Shown here in pieces: positions 26,701-36,082 of a stretch of DNA of 64,000 nucleotides. Within the stretch, counting starts at the first letter, position 1. The number at the start of each line of letters is the position of its first letter. The DNA is taken from NCBI GenBank assembly GCA_032622095.1, contig CP136065.1, positions 60,443,094 to 60,507,093 on the forward strand, given 5' to 3'. Under the pieces are notes generated by a model. The model had not been told where the DNA came from, searched no databases, and worked only from the letters and a program-made list of their open reading frames with translations. The position numbers and the translations under genes were made by a program. This DNA is from Siphonodentalium dalli. Taxonomy: Eukaryota; Mollusca; Scaphopoda; Gadilida; Siphonodentaliidae.

Positions 26701-29700
26701 TGATAGTTAAGTATAGATGTATCCTAGAAACAACAATCATACACAAATTAAACAGGAACTTATATATGCGCATGTTAAACAGGAACATATATGCGCATAT
26801 TAAACACGGATGTTATGTTACGTTATTGAACTGTTCATTATTTGTATTCTTCAGACGGCTATACTACAGACAACATCATTATACAATTCGACGATACGCC
26901 GATAGTTCAACCGAAAATTCTCCACATGCCTCAGTTCAATTTGGAAAGCTACACGACAAAAGACTGTACTCAAGCATATGGAGATAGTAAGTTACAATTG
27001 TAGTGATATATTGTTGTACCGCGATTCACGGTCTCCTGGTGAAGATGGAGCATTCCCAGAGTCTCGGTGCATCACTAGAGCATGCCATGAATCACTAATC
27101 CGGCTAATTACGTAGAGATCATATTCCGCCAGTTAAAGGTCTGGGAATAGGGAATATTTTAAAGCTCCAACGTTCTCTGACGGGCATTGAAAAAATATTA
27201 ATGTAATACATTTCTTTGTAGTTATTATTTGTTCTTTAATGATGTATTTCACAGCATATGTCAGGGTCCTAGATCAATATTGCATGACTTATGCACATTG
27301 TGTGAGCCCATTTCGCTATGTGTACCTTACAATCATGAAATGTCCCCGGGAAGTCATTTAATAGTTTATCGCGAAATTGACTAAATCAAATCACCCTAAA
27401 TCATGCAATTTCGAGTAGCTTCACCTACTGTGAAATAATTTATTAAGGAACAAGTATTAGCTAAGAAATATATTACCTGCGATGTTTTTCAATGTTAAAA
27501 ATTTCCGCGTCAGACCATCAAAATTTTCCCAGGTTTTGTACAGGTGGTAAATGATCTCTACTGGTGTAGCCATAGTAGGGATTCATGGGATGAACTTGGT
27601 GCACCACATAAGAACCACATAAGACTCTTAGAAATGTAAAAACATTGTCAGCTCTATACACTGGATAATATTTGCATAGCCCGTGGCATCTAAACTTAAT
27701 CATGTTCGCTGTTCAGTCCATTGCCAAAATCTGTCAGGTGTTTCACATCCCAAAAAGCACACCCATATGAAAACACAAACCACATACAATTAACCGATCC
27801 CAAGACCAAGGCAAATAAATAGATCGGTATATAACATACATGTATGTCAGAGTTATGGAGACACGGACTCAGTATGAGTGTCAATTGCTTCATATTTGCT
27901 TAACTCAGTGAGCGTGAACAAATTCTCTTTTCTTATCGAAATGGCCATGTGTAGATCGGAAAGGTAAACTGAGATGTCCCTCAAGCCAAATCAAGCTTGA
28001 AAATCGCTCCCGATTTCCACCCATGCCGGGGTTCGAACCCGCGCCAACCTCGTCTAGCCCAATCTGTGATGATCGTATCTACGACATAACCACCTCGGCT
28101 CCGGGGATATCCTTAAAAATGAATCCCTTTCACCGAGAGTTAGGAAGCGTATCAGCTTGAACATGGGTTCGAACCTACTACCTTCAAAATTCTTGATCTG
28201 CCATTCTGGAAACATCACAATGCACTTCCTCCGAACATGCATCTGTGGCTATACGATTACTGGTACTGGCGTATATATATGCGTTATCGAGTCACGGACT
28301 CAGTATAAGTGCTCATTGCTTCATATTTGCAGATAGAAATCAATTAACCCGATTAAGCCTATTCTTTAACTATTATCAGTACATTTCTTTGGGGGAAATA
28401 ATCATTACTGAGCATAACATCGGGTCAAATGTTGGTGCTTCATCTCAACTCGCGAAAGATATCATAAATAAGAAATAATCTAACTAAGCGTATGAAAACA
28501 AGGAGGAAAGCTACACAAGTATAAGGGAATGATGAGCGGTGACGTTGTGATTTGTTGAAGAATTGAGGAATGTGACCGTCGGTCAAATTTAATGTAAACA
28601 TGTGTGCAGATGCCACAGAGTCGTATTCTTCAATAAAACACAGCGTCGCCACATTCATTTCATAACTAAAATAACCAGGTAATATTATACATGTATTTAA
28701 ACATTTAGTTAATAAATACTCATTGGCGAGTACGTAGTTCCTGCAGGAAATTTTCAGATATACACGTATATTACCATAACAGTTCCAACCAACGAATATA
28801 AACAATCCTGCACTGTGTTCGCCTGTCTGTCGTCTGCTTATATTTCATGGACATAGCTCCAGATGAATAATAAACCTTTCCAACGTATATTTTTATAACT
28901 GAGTGGGAGAATCCATTTAGTAAATAAAGGGTTAAACAGTTTTGGATTCACATTGTATCGAGGTCATTGTCCGATGTGGTCAGTTCCTTCGAGATCACCT
29001 GGGATCAGGAACAACGTTCTCCACATTAAAGCAAACACTTCTCATTTAATTATTACTGATCACTTTCTTAAATATCATTATCGATCATAAATAATCGGCA
29101 GCGGGATGTCAGGGGAGAGCAGCTCCAACAAGTTCGGTTCATTGTGCCCGATCCCATGAGCATCATTACCATTGTGTGTCAACGACCTATATTTGTATGA
29201 ATCATACATGTATATACGATGAACACATTATTGTGACCCACTAAATATATACAAGGTAATAACATGAACAAGTGTTGGTACAAAGGGAATCGGAACACAA
29301 GTTACCGAATTTATCAAAGCCTCTCTGACCTCTGTCCTGACGGCTGCGGCAAATTGGTGATGGTTATATGGTCAGGCAGTAGTGGATCAGATGTTGATAC
29401 ACATGTATTGGCTTTGTTTGGAGACTCGTGTCCCGGTACTTTTGGGAGTGATGGTACCAGAGGAACACCACCAGCCACACCAAACGACAAAATGCATTGC
29501 GTGTATGTCCATGGAAGTGGTCTCGCAATTATAAACAGTGAATAATTATGTTCAATCTATAAAGGTAGCATCATATTGGAGAATTCCTAAGTGCTCGCTT
29601 TGTCTTATACCGCGCCATCCTCACCTTCTGGTTATATTAGCATTAGTGGTATTACTCCTGTCATAGTAGGAATGACACATTAGAAAGCACGCTCATGTGT

Positions 29701-32700
29701 TGCCCCACCAGAACAACACTATAACAGTATATCCCAGAACAGTATAGTTCAACTATTCGTGACAATCAGCCATTAATTCTTTTGATATATCCGAACTCAA
29801 CAAACCTTTCAGACATTGTAGCCGAATTTGTCTGGAGACATCTCATTACATTGATATTATAAGTGCTACTATTTCCCAATAATAGACTCGCTGTATGATG
29901 CCATGGAGTACAGATGCACTTACACTAAACGCTAATAATTAAATAAAATGCAGACTGGGGAAGTGTTTTGTGATTGCGTCCATTGTACGTGGTCTGCCGG
30001 TAAGTGGCTATGCAATCTATCCGGAATGAGGATCACTTTTGTTATGTATATTTTTTTGCGATAATTGAATAAATGGGACTTTACTTTACATGCCAAGTTG
30101 ATATATTCTTTACATTAGATGATGGCATGAATCACTACGCTTAGCTACGCAACTAGATATCATTTCCACCAGTACAAAATCTTGGAACTTTTTGACAGTT
30201 TTGACAGGGAACCATATAAGTTAGAAAAAATAACGCAAGGAATTTATTTCTTTGTTATGATCTGTTCCTTAACAATGTACTTCATTATAGGTGAAGGTCC
30301 CAACTCGAAATTTCACGATTTAAGTGACTTTGTGAGTGATTGTGCTTTGCGTCGTGTACAATTACGGAATTTTTTCTGGGTAATGAATTCAATGTTTATT
30401 GCGATATCGGCTCACAAAGTCACAGAAAAACATTCAATTTCGAGTTAGAACTTTCACCTGCAGCGAAGTATATTGTTAAGGAACAGATAGTAACTAAGAA
30501 ATATATTCCCCGAGTTAATTTTTCGACGTTATAAAGTTCCTTGTCAAAACTTCAAAAGTTCACAAGTTTTGTACTGGTGGAATAATTATGATCTCTATTC
30601 ATGATTCATGACATGGTCTACGTTTACATGTACTCGAAAGAGGTTAGCACATGCGTTAGAAACTACGAGATGGCTACCAATCGAGAAATACACTGTTGGA
30701 ATTTAAAATACTGTCGGTTTGGTCGTCGTTTCGGCGCCTGGACGCTTCGGCACCTTGTTTTGCTGGACGTTTCGGCACCTAGATTATCGGCACTTGGTTG
30801 TTTCGGCACAGGTGCTTGGACGTTTCGGCACTTCACCGAAAACATTTCGGTGCTTGTTCACTTCATACAGTATGCCTGAATCTGATTCTGCTGATATTTA
30901 ATTATTTATTATTAATTGTTTGTATTCATATTCATTCCGTCCTGTCTTGCGTCCATAAATAAATTACGTTATTTTCGTGAGCAGACTTTATAACTCACGA
31001 ATTTTTTGCCGCGCTGAAAACGCAATTGTTTTTTTTGTGGGAAAATTTAAGCTATACACATGCAGTATACAGGTGTGGCTAATGTTAAAACTGCCTGACT
31101 TCGGTTTAATCAGTGATATTTTCCACTAAATGGGTTGTCTTCGAGCTGCATCTTCGAGCTGTCGGCTGTGACTATCAAAACACTGACACATTTACTGACA
31201 CAAGAGGATACAGGTACAATTAAGAGCTTCGATATCAACCACTGGTGACAATAATATCAACAACAACAGCAACTATTAGAATGTTGACAGTGTTGTTTTT
31301 AACTTGATCTGTTCAATCCAGTTGACAATGTTCTGATTGTTTCAAAGCACATACATGTACGGTACATGTACATTTACACAAGAGTATATACTATACGCAC
31401 CAGAGTAATTCACAAGAGCTTCAACTTCAACAACAACAACAACAACAACAACACCGTAAACAATGAATTGACTCCGCGCAGGGACGGATGATCACATATC
31501 TACAGTTCCAACTTACAAGTACAACTTTACAATTACACGGACCAATTCATCCCGTGTTCATCAATTTTCATTGAAACGTGTGGATATGACACATTGTCGT
31601 CATTCGCCATGTTATCGCCAAGTTATTACGACAATTTACGGACCGAGAGTGCACTATTGGTTGGATGTTCTTATCAAACTATCTTTGGCTGACTCACTGA
31701 TATCGATACTAAGTGTCGTGATACCAGAATACAGTTTGATGCATCATGCTGTCAAATTTCATTGAAAAATGTGCGACTATAAGAGAAAATACAACGGTCT
31801 GACAGTTACTGGTTACAGTCTGCCCCATTAACTAAAACGGATTTGTACCATGCTACAGCCTGACCATATGTTTAACGGTCCAAGGTTGGCAGCGATTTTG
31901 CGCGGTATGACAGTTAAAGTGACGGGCATTTTTCTAACAGTGTAGGGAGACCGATAACCTCTGGAAGGCATTACAAATGATATATTTCAAAGCCGAACAC
32001 CATGTATATATACATACCGTTATCTTGATAACATGTGTGTTCCATTAAATGGTATCGGGAGAGGGTCATCATGAGTTGAAGAAACTTATGCCCCAATCCC
32101 ATTTGTATACTATGCAAATAAAATATATTCAAGTCAAGTCATTTTGTGCACACTTTTGAGGGTTCTTCAGGTTTTCTAATTTTTTCGCCATAACGATTTC
32201 ACCATCACATTGAAATTTATGTTAATTTCCTACATGAGTAGATTGATATAATTGTATTTTTTTGTTAACAAGTGTACACATTTTCAAGACTATATAACTC
32301 TTTGTTAAAGATGCATTCAGGGTTCCATACCACCAACCCACCACCAAATAAAAAAAATAAAAAATAAACAGAAACATAAAACTATATAATAACATACACA
32401 ATCTTTTAACATCGATTTCTGCTCTGGTCTGTGGTCAAAATGTCGAAAACCAATTATAACATATCAACTAGACCTATGAGTACCAAATAATATCATTTTG
32501 TTATTTAACAATTTACAGAATAATATTTGCTGTCCCTCTAAATCACCGAAGCGACATGCGATAACTGCACAGAAAATTCGCTATAAATACAAATAGCGTC
32601 TTTCGTTTCGCACTTCTCGTTCAATCATATTATTATAATACACTACAATTTAAATAAAAAATAGATTTCGTAAATATTAGCTTGGAACCCTAAATACATG

Positions 32701-34748
32701 TAATAAATTGCACGCACAATCGAATTATAACTTGCACGCTCGATCTAAATGATGGTATTTATTATATGACTATCGTTTTTCTTTACCCAATACCACTATA
32801 GTAAAGCGATCATTCCCGACCATCGGATCAGCTACAGTTTGATCCGATGTCATACCGCCCTTCTCTATTTCGCATACTGCGCATTTCCGTAAACAGTACT
32901 ATTTATTATACAGTTCCTTCTTTATTTGTGTTACTAGCTAGTGGCCTACATGTGGGTTCATTTCATAATAAATGACAGAAGTTGTGTTTTTTTAAAATAA
33001 AAAGCTTGTCATATAATACAACCTGTTATCGCTGCAGTGAATTGAACTGGGCTTCGCACCACGTCTCGTTGAAGAAGTCAGATCGCTGGATCAAACTCGA
33101 CGCCTGCTGCGGCTCTTTTGATAAATCGATCTGACCTCTTCAACTCGACGTGATACTTCGCCCAGATCAATTCACTGCAGCGATAACATGTATTTATTTC
33201 CTTCAGGTAACTTCACGTGCATTCGAGCAGACCTTCACATATCAAGAGACTATGGTTATCACATTACACAGATTTATCTTCCCAGCACTCTAGTCGTTAT
33301 TCTATCGTGGGTGTCATTCTGGTTGGACATCGACGCCATTCCAGCGAGGATATCTCTGGGTCTACTCACCGTACTGACCATGACTACCCAGAGCGCAGGT
33401 GTTCGGGTAACACTGCCACGGGTGTCTTATATAAAAGCTATAGATATATGGATGGCGGTGTGCTTGTTCTTCGTGTTTGCCGCCTTGATAGAGTTTGCTT
33501 ACGTCAACGTTCACGCCAGGGTGGAGAAACGAAGAATGACATCATACGCGGGATCTCAAACTAAACAGAAGCCGCCTGAGGAGGTTTGTTAACTATATTC
33601 TTCTATTTACCTTTTTCTTGGCTCCCATACAAAAACGAAACAATGCTGACAATTCTTCATTAAACCTTCAACAATCCAGCGACGCATATATATAGTGCTT
33701 ATAGCTTTCTGTCGCTATGTTCTGATATATATGAAATGTAAATAACTTTCTTGCTTCTCTACGCTAGATGTCTGACCTCCACCTCCATCTCCACACTTGT
33801 AATGATTCCCTAAATTTATTTACTATAACTTTCTGTTGGTGATAACTGATGCGGAATTTTAGATAATCCAAGTGGCCCACATTCCCTCAAACATTGACCA
33901 TATAAGTTACCAGTTCAGCCGAAAAATGTCGAACATAATATTACGACAAATGGTGTGCCCAAACACATTAATACACTCCATTTCATGTGGCCATTGGCAA
34001 GAATTTACAAGTCAATGCAATCAGTGGATCGCTTTTTGCGTAACGTTATTGAATTCGTCCCAAATACTACATTGCTTTACACGATGAATGTGATAATAGA
34101 AGTCTAAGAGAGAAACAAAGGATTTGGTATCAAGCTCTGGACGCTTATATATGGAGCCACCGCCTCTAGAAAATCCCTTTCAAGCTTACTGTGTGCAAAG
34201 AGACTTTCTGTGCAGTACCGTTGGAGCTTGTGTCATCTATGTATAATGTGATATACAGTGTAAAATGGGAAGACACTTACGATTTAGTTTCAGTCTCATC
34301 GATACATCAATGGCTACATATATGCTCCTGTTGTTTGACCCCCCCCCCCCCAATAAAATTCCCTAAAAATAAAAAGCTGGGGATTAACAGCTGGAACGGC
34401 AGTGTTAAATTCATTAGAAGTTTTAGCATAAGTTGCGCTGATTGCAGTTTTTGTGATATCTGCAGAGTTGATCTATAGACATGTATAGTACGAAAGATGC
34501 ATTTTCTTTGATAAAGGCACCAGGCATATAATAACTCACTTACCTGATGACTCCACATAGTTTCCTTTCTGTTTCAGAATGAAGACGTTGCAGCGCTTTC
34601 GTCGGCAAAAACTGTCAAAGAACGTCAGAAAGCCAGGGCAGTTGACAAGGTAGCAAGATTTGCGTTTCCCGGTGTTTTCATTGTCTTCAACATTCTATAC
34701 TGGGTAGTCTATTTCACGTGGCAGCCGTCAATATCAGAACTTGACTGA
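4814..34748 (+). CDS. Cys-loop ligand-gated anion channel subunit, glycine receptor/GluCl-like (seven exons, 5' end missing)
   Basis: Seven exons (4814-4878, 17096-17163, 20580-20806, 22034-22116, 26855-26986, 33207-33583, 34578-34748) join in consistent phase to 373 codons plus TGA. Seen in order: an N-terminal stretch with YDPKIPPN, loop [20 protein letters not shown], a Cys-loop of exact C-x13-C spacing, LESYGYTTD, a second Cys pair in loop C with 10 residues between, TM1, PAR plus TM2, TM3, a short TM3-TM4 loop of about 45 residues, and TM4. PAR before TM2 is the known signature of anion-selective receptors. TM2-TM3 resembles vertebrate glycine receptor alpha most, while FSNEKEG is typical of GluCl. 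The protein would sit in the plasma membrane as one subunit of a pentameric chloride channel. The ligand cannot be decided from sequence. The first exon (signal peptide, ending in phase 2) was not found and may lie in 1-4813 or to the left of the window. Confidence 0.93.
5345..7175. repeat. Degenerate tandem repeat block with palindromic left end
   Basis: A perfect 12-bp-arm palindrome (5345-5372, ATACTTCCATGT and complement) opens a block in which blocks like CGAAACGGCTTGA, GATTTGAAATT, AACAACGCTCTTTAT and TTCGCACTTCCGGTTTAAAA recur several times (about 5500-5760, 5760-6060, 6180-6420, 6600-6990). ACATGGAAGTAT returns at 7113, near the right end. The open frames in this block are repeat products. 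Confidence 0.8.
8526..8697. repeat. Two tandem ~85-bp units
   Basis: Two copies share ATAGACCAATC, AATTGTCAA, TTAGCCAGAGC and AATAGTCGGGGC with about 85% identity by eye. They are in the first channel intron. Confidence 0.8.
9351..9531. mobile_element. Palindromic MITE, TA-flanked, copy 1
   Basis: Ends are TA|CAGTAATGCCCTAA and its complement |TA. The arms are nearly full-length inverted copies (about 80 bp each). A second copy is at 11944-12160. CAGT ends and a TA target are typical of Tc1/mariner-derived MITEs (family knowledge). Confidence 0.85.
9868..9991. repeat. 31-bp tandem repeat, four identical copies
   Basis: The unit starts GATGAGATACTGGGTACACG and is 31 bp; four copies are identical base for base, which implies recent amplification. 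It lies in the first channel intron. Confidence 0.97.
11430..11555. repeat. Dispersed repeat pair, member 1
   Basis: Shares CTGTCGTCTGCTT, AATAATA, CTTATAACTGAGTGGGA and TTTAGTAAAGAAAGGGTTA with 28812-28938 in the same orientation. Confidence 0.7.
11944..12160. mobile_element. Palindromic MITE, TA-flanked, copy 2
   Basis: Same ends and arms as the element at 9351-9531, but with a ~35-bp longer centre that is itself an inverted repeat (GGAAAGCTCTC...GAGAGTTTTCC). The two copies share arms at about 95% identity by eye. Confidence 0.85.
12297..12350. repeat. Short telomere-like CCCTAA tract
   Basis: CCCTAACCCTATAGCCCTAA followed by CCCTGA and ACTAACC variants. These are degenerate copies of the animal telomere hexamer inside an intron. 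Confidence 0.55.
12533..13019. mobile_element. TTAA-flanked palindromic MITE, copy A
   Basis: TTAA|AGGTACTCAATCCG at the left and CGGATTGAGTACCT|TTAA at the right; long inverted arms containing GATTCGAGTCGAGGAA and AAAGCTCAGAG. Related to 34892-35203, 37651-38128 and a broken copy at 26034. Confidence 0.85.
14640..15265. repeat. Dispersed repeat of the 'CCGATCCGACTCAAATTTGG' type, + orientation
   Basis: Contains ACTGCTAGACCGATCCGACT, TAGGCCTACTTTGATCCCGG and a terminal GCCCGGACGAAGTCGGGCAC hairpin-like end followed by ATCTGCTAG. A related unit with GACCTTGACCTTGAAAATG lies at 14680-14850. The same family lies inverted at 45840-46280. Confidence 0.75.
16500..16647 (+). CDS. Candidate alternative first exon of the channel gene (signal-anchor-like)
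   Basis: ATG at 16500 opens 49 codons ending in a possible donor (G|GTATGA at 16648). Basic residues (ARRFCKFWR) precede a hydrophobic run [17 protein letters not shown], as in a signal peptide or signal anchor. The phase (1 base left) fits exon B at 17096, about 450 bp downstream. If used, it would replace the 4814 exon. Without splicing the frame stops at 16662. Evidence is phase and hydropathy only, so this may be chance. Confidence 0.25.
17096..17163 (+). CDS. Channel exon B: beta1 strand
   Basis: The acceptor is TTTTTTATAAG and the donor GTGAGT. It reads [20 protein letters not shown] then SM, matching the conserved V-x-V-x-hydrophobic, SI(S/A)ET(T/S)M strand of glycine and glutamate-gated chloride channels. 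The exon is 68 bp, phase 1 in and phase 0 out. Confidence 0.9.
17164..22033 (+). other. Channel introns around exon C, no repeats recognised
   Basis: 17164-20579 and 20807-22033 hold no recognisable coding or structured element apart from a short GATT repeat (20531-20560) next to the acceptor of exon C. Confidence 0.6.
20580..20806 (+). CDS. Channel exon C: loop D, loop A and MIR region
   Basis: The acceptor is ATCTTTCAG and the donor GTAAAT. Frame from 20580 starts [17 protein letters not shown]; the Arg in FLRQ is the conserved ligand-carboxylate contact of glycine/GluCl receptors (family knowledge). [14 protein letters not shown] follows, and the exon ends at VYYSLR with two bases of the Arg codon left for the next exon. 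It is 227 bp and is the most easily recognised extracellular exon. Confidence 0.95.
22034..22116 (+). CDS. Channel exon D: signature Cys-loop
   Basis: The acceptor is TATTTCCAG and the donor GTAAGT. Residues [15 protein letters not shown] give the diagnostic C-x13-C loop with the central Pro-Phe-Asp, then PIKLES. The exon is 83 bp; one base at the 5' end completes the Arg codon, and one base (T) is left at the 3' end to make Tyr with the next exon. Confidence 0.95.
23482..23586 (+). pseudogene. Degenerate C2H2 zinc-finger fragment
   Basis: The reading frame gives [19 protein letters not shown], then [13 protein letters not shown]. This follows the C2H2 pattern (CxxC-x12-HxxxH, TGERPYxC linker), but the first Cys, both His and the Cys after CDV are replaced (F, N, Y, G). 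It is too short and altered to be a working finger, so it reads as a remnant of a polydactyl zinc-finger gene. It lies in an intron of the channel gene and runs directly into the ATC microsatellite. Confidence 0.55.
23620..23960. repeat. Imperfect (ATC)n microsatellite
   Basis: Runs of ATC/CAT triplets, longest near 23709-23756, with scattered AAC, ATT and GTC interruptions and a short AGC run at 23646-23663. It produces long poly-Ile, poly-Met and poly-Asp reading frames that should not be called genes. It lies in a channel-gene intron. Confidence 0.9.
26034..26420. mobile_element. TTAA-flanked MITE, degraded copy D
   Basis: The left end (TTAA|AGTACTCAATTCGA) and the inner right arm (ATCGATATCTGATCACTCTG, AGCTTTGATGGGTG) remain; the right terminal segment is lost. 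A CAA run lies at about 26077-26095. Confidence 0.6.
26855..26986 (+). CDS. Channel exon E: loop B to first half of loop C
   Basis: The acceptor is ATTCTTCAG and the donor GTAAGT. It reads [10 protein letters not shown], then [20 protein letters not shown]. The Cys of KDC pairs with the Cys in FTC of the next exon; the 10-residue spacing equals that of the glycine receptor second disulfide. By alignment, Tyr of AYGD matches glycine receptor Y202, and the following Asp replaces T204. Confidence 0.93.
27076..27597. mobile_element. ~500-bp foldback element, copy 1 (diverged)
   Basis: Starts AGCATGCCATGAATCACTA and ends in the near complement TAGGGATTCATGGGATGA, with inner blocks GTAGAGATCATATTCC, TTCTTTAATGATGTA and AAGGAACAAG. 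Same family as 30118-30618 and 55529-56053. Confidence 0.7.
27935..28102 (-). repeat. tRNA-like SINE candidate
   Basis: On the minus strand a tRNA-like head starts GGAGCCGAGGTGGTTATGTC (A-box-like) and contains GCGGGTTCGAACCCCGGC (B-box) about 60 bases on. An unrelated body follows (AAGCTTGATTTGGCTTGAGG). The head lacks a clean cloverleaf, so it is read as a SINE and not a functional tRNA. Confidence 0.5.
28812..28938. repeat. Dispersed repeat pair, member 2
   Basis: Contains CTGTCTGTCGTCTGCTTAT and TTATAACTGAGTGGGAGAAT, matching 11430-11555. A short relic of the same motif (GAATGGGAGAATCCA) is near 52266. Confidence 0.7.
30118..30618. mobile_element. ~500-bp foldback element, copy 2
   Basis: Shares with the other copies CCACCAGTACAAAATCTTGG, AATGTACTTCATTATA, CGAAATTTCACGATTTAAGT and the inverse arm AAGGAACAGATAGTAACTAA. 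The two halves are inverted relative to each other. The overlapping open frames here are repeat products. Confidence 0.75.
30715..30865. repeat. Degenerate tandem array of GTTTCGGCAC
   Basis: About eight loosely spaced copies of (G/C)TTTCGGCRC alternating with CTGGACG-like or TTG spacers. The small open frames on both strands are artefacts of it. Confidence 0.7.
31428..31452. repeat. (CAA)n microsatellite
   Basis: Eight uninterrupted CAA triplets in a channel intron. Confidence 0.9.
33024..33188. mobile_element. 165-bp hairpin element abutting a splice acceptor
   Basis: The arms TGTTATCGCTGCAGTGAATT and its complement AATTCACTGCAGCGATAACA are continued inward with few mismatches for about 62 bp each (GGGCTTCGCACCACGTCTCG against CGACGTGATACTTCGCCC). 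Only TGTATTTATTTCCTTCAG separates it from the channel TM1-TM3 exon at 33207. Confidence 0.9.
33207..33583 (+). CDS. Channel exon F: end of loop C, TM1, TM2, TM3
   Basis: The acceptor is TTTCCTTCAG, only 18 nt after the end of a hairpin element (33024-33188); the donor is GTTTGT. The exon is 377 bp. It contains NFTC (second loop-C Cys), TM1 ending in SWVSFWLD, then [18 protein letters not shown] (TM2), [14 protein letters not shown] leading into TM3, and a basic start of the intracellular loop (EKRR). The PAR motif predicts anion selectivity. Pore position 6' is Leu rather than the usual Thr, and TM3 has Ala at the position that is Gly in ivermectin-sensitive GluCl channels. Confidence 0.96.
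33584..34577 (+). other. Last channel intron
   Basis: A plain intron apart from a C13 tract at 34339-34351. It interrupts the short TM3-TM4 cytoplasmic loop. Confidence 0.7.
34578..34748 (+). CDS. Channel exon G: TM4 and stop
   Basis: The acceptor is CTGTTTCAG. The frame opens [20 protein letters not shown], then a hydrophobic TM4 ([19 protein letters not shown]), and ends SELD plus TGA. [13 protein letters not shown] followed by NxxYW is the standard TM4 signature of the anion-channel branch. It joins the previous exon in phase 0. No polyadenylation signal was pinned down downstream. Confidence 0.92.
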   Translation, partial: NEDVAALSSAKTVKERQKARAVDKVARFAFPGVFIVFNILYWVVYFTWQPSISELD

Positions 34749-34891
34749 ATCGCATAAAGTTCATGCAGAGCATGCCTATCAGTTCGTGTTGTACTCATAT
34801 CTGTAGTTAGGTAATACACAGGGACATGGCGACGTAATACACATGGACATGGCGACAATGGGGGCGTCTCACTCACTTATGGTAAACACAT

Positions 34892-35203
34892 TTAAAGGTA
34901 CTCAATCCGATCAGACGCTCCTAAATTACTAAAAAAATTAGGCATCGGAGGTAAACAATATTTTATTCGAGTCGTGGAACCTACCCATCAACGCTCAGAT
35001 TGATCAGATATCGATTTTTGAAATGTGTTATTTCAATTGTTGTGGGACAGAAACACGATGTCAAACGGACGGTCTTGCAGATAAAGATGGATAACTCTAA
35101 AATCATGTGGTTATTATTTCCTCGACTCGAATCAAATATTTGTTACCCCCGAAGCCAAAGAGATAGTAATTTAGGAGCGTCTGATCGGATTGAGTACCTT
35201 TAA
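34892..35203. mobile_element. TTAA-flanked palindromic MITE, copy B (shortest)
   Basis: TTAA|AGGTACTCAATCCGATCA and the inverse TGATCGGATTGAGTACCT-like end |TTAA. It is 304 bp between the TTAA sites, with TCAGACGCTCCTAAATTACT and its complement as outer arms. It lies 140 bp downstream of the channel stop codon. Confidence 0.88.
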
Positions 35204-36082
35204 TAGTTGGACATTATATGCCCAACATAACATCAGTTGAAAATTTCAGATTTGAGATAGGTTCAAGTTGTTCTGAATTTGGAACCAGTCTTCAGTGTGA
35301 AAATCTAGTGACTAATATTCTTACTTTCGGTCAAATATTTTGAATTTAAATTTCCAACAGTTGGAAAGTCTGAGGTACCATTTGGAAAATTTGGAGGGGT
35401 GGCGTACACACATATGGAACTTCTCTAAGTTAGCAAATGTGTGTCTGATTCAGGGAGGTGCTGTTGGAAATACTAAGGTGAACATACGTCGCAGATCTTC
35501 TAGCCACGTCCCTGGCTATAGAGTATACATGCTTTCGTTTCTCAATTAAGGGATATAACTTCGGTGGACTTCTAAAAGGTCGTACCTCAGGAACATCAAA
35601 TTATTCAGGGGACAAAAAACTATTTATTTAGGGAACAATAATTGGTATCTGCAAATAAATTTGCACAATAACACCTCGTATCACAGTTGTTACAACATTT
35701 TTTTCACTTTCATGTTCAATTGTCTTCTAATTGATGAGAAAACATGATTTTATGGTGTCACGATTTTTTATAAGTAAAATGTAGAAAATTACTAGAAATC
35801 TTGCTCATAGGATCTTTTGTCACTGTTTTTTTTTTTGGACGATTCCCATGGCCTCGTTAGTCCCTGTCACTCAGGATAATGAGGATACACATTCCGGCCA
35901 TTCTTATATTCAAAACAATCCAATCAGAATGATCCTACCAGGAACGGTTTCGAGCATAAATTATACGACATTTTAGAATTAACGAATATTTTCGGGGGGA
36001 ACCTATATACGACATTTTAGACCACACATTTCCATGAAAAACACCGAAAAAATGTATTTATACTTGACAAGTTATGAACCTA

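Larger units (their letters stand above)
22117..26854 (+). other. Channel intron with zinc-finger relic and microsatellite
   Basis: Contents are the zinc-finger fragment, the ATC microsatellite, MITE copy D and a T19 tract (26605-26623). Around 23100-23470 there are repeated AGTTGGAAATTTCA/CAGTTGGACATTTTCC-like pieces of a very degenerate dispersed family also seen near 35340-35515, 42540-42800, 43380-43570, 46380-46530, 52560-52960 and 53990-54180. 24200-26000 shows nothing. Confidence 0.6.
26987..33206 (+). other. Channel intron rich in foldback elements
   Basis: Holds foldback copies 1 and 2, the SINE candidate, the repeat at 28812, the GTTTCGGCAC array, the CAA run and the acceptor-proximal hairpin. 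31460-33020 shows no structure I can name. Confidence 0.6.

Noticed and set aside
28029-28040. Possible tRNA gene because of GGTTCGAACC
   Set aside because: Only the B-box is good; the anticodon arm and the acceptor pairing do not form, so a SINE is more likely.
29264-29545. 93-codon plus-strand frame with a Gly/Ser/Asp-rich centre
   Set aside because: No recognisable family and no matching splice sites; it lies in a channel intron.
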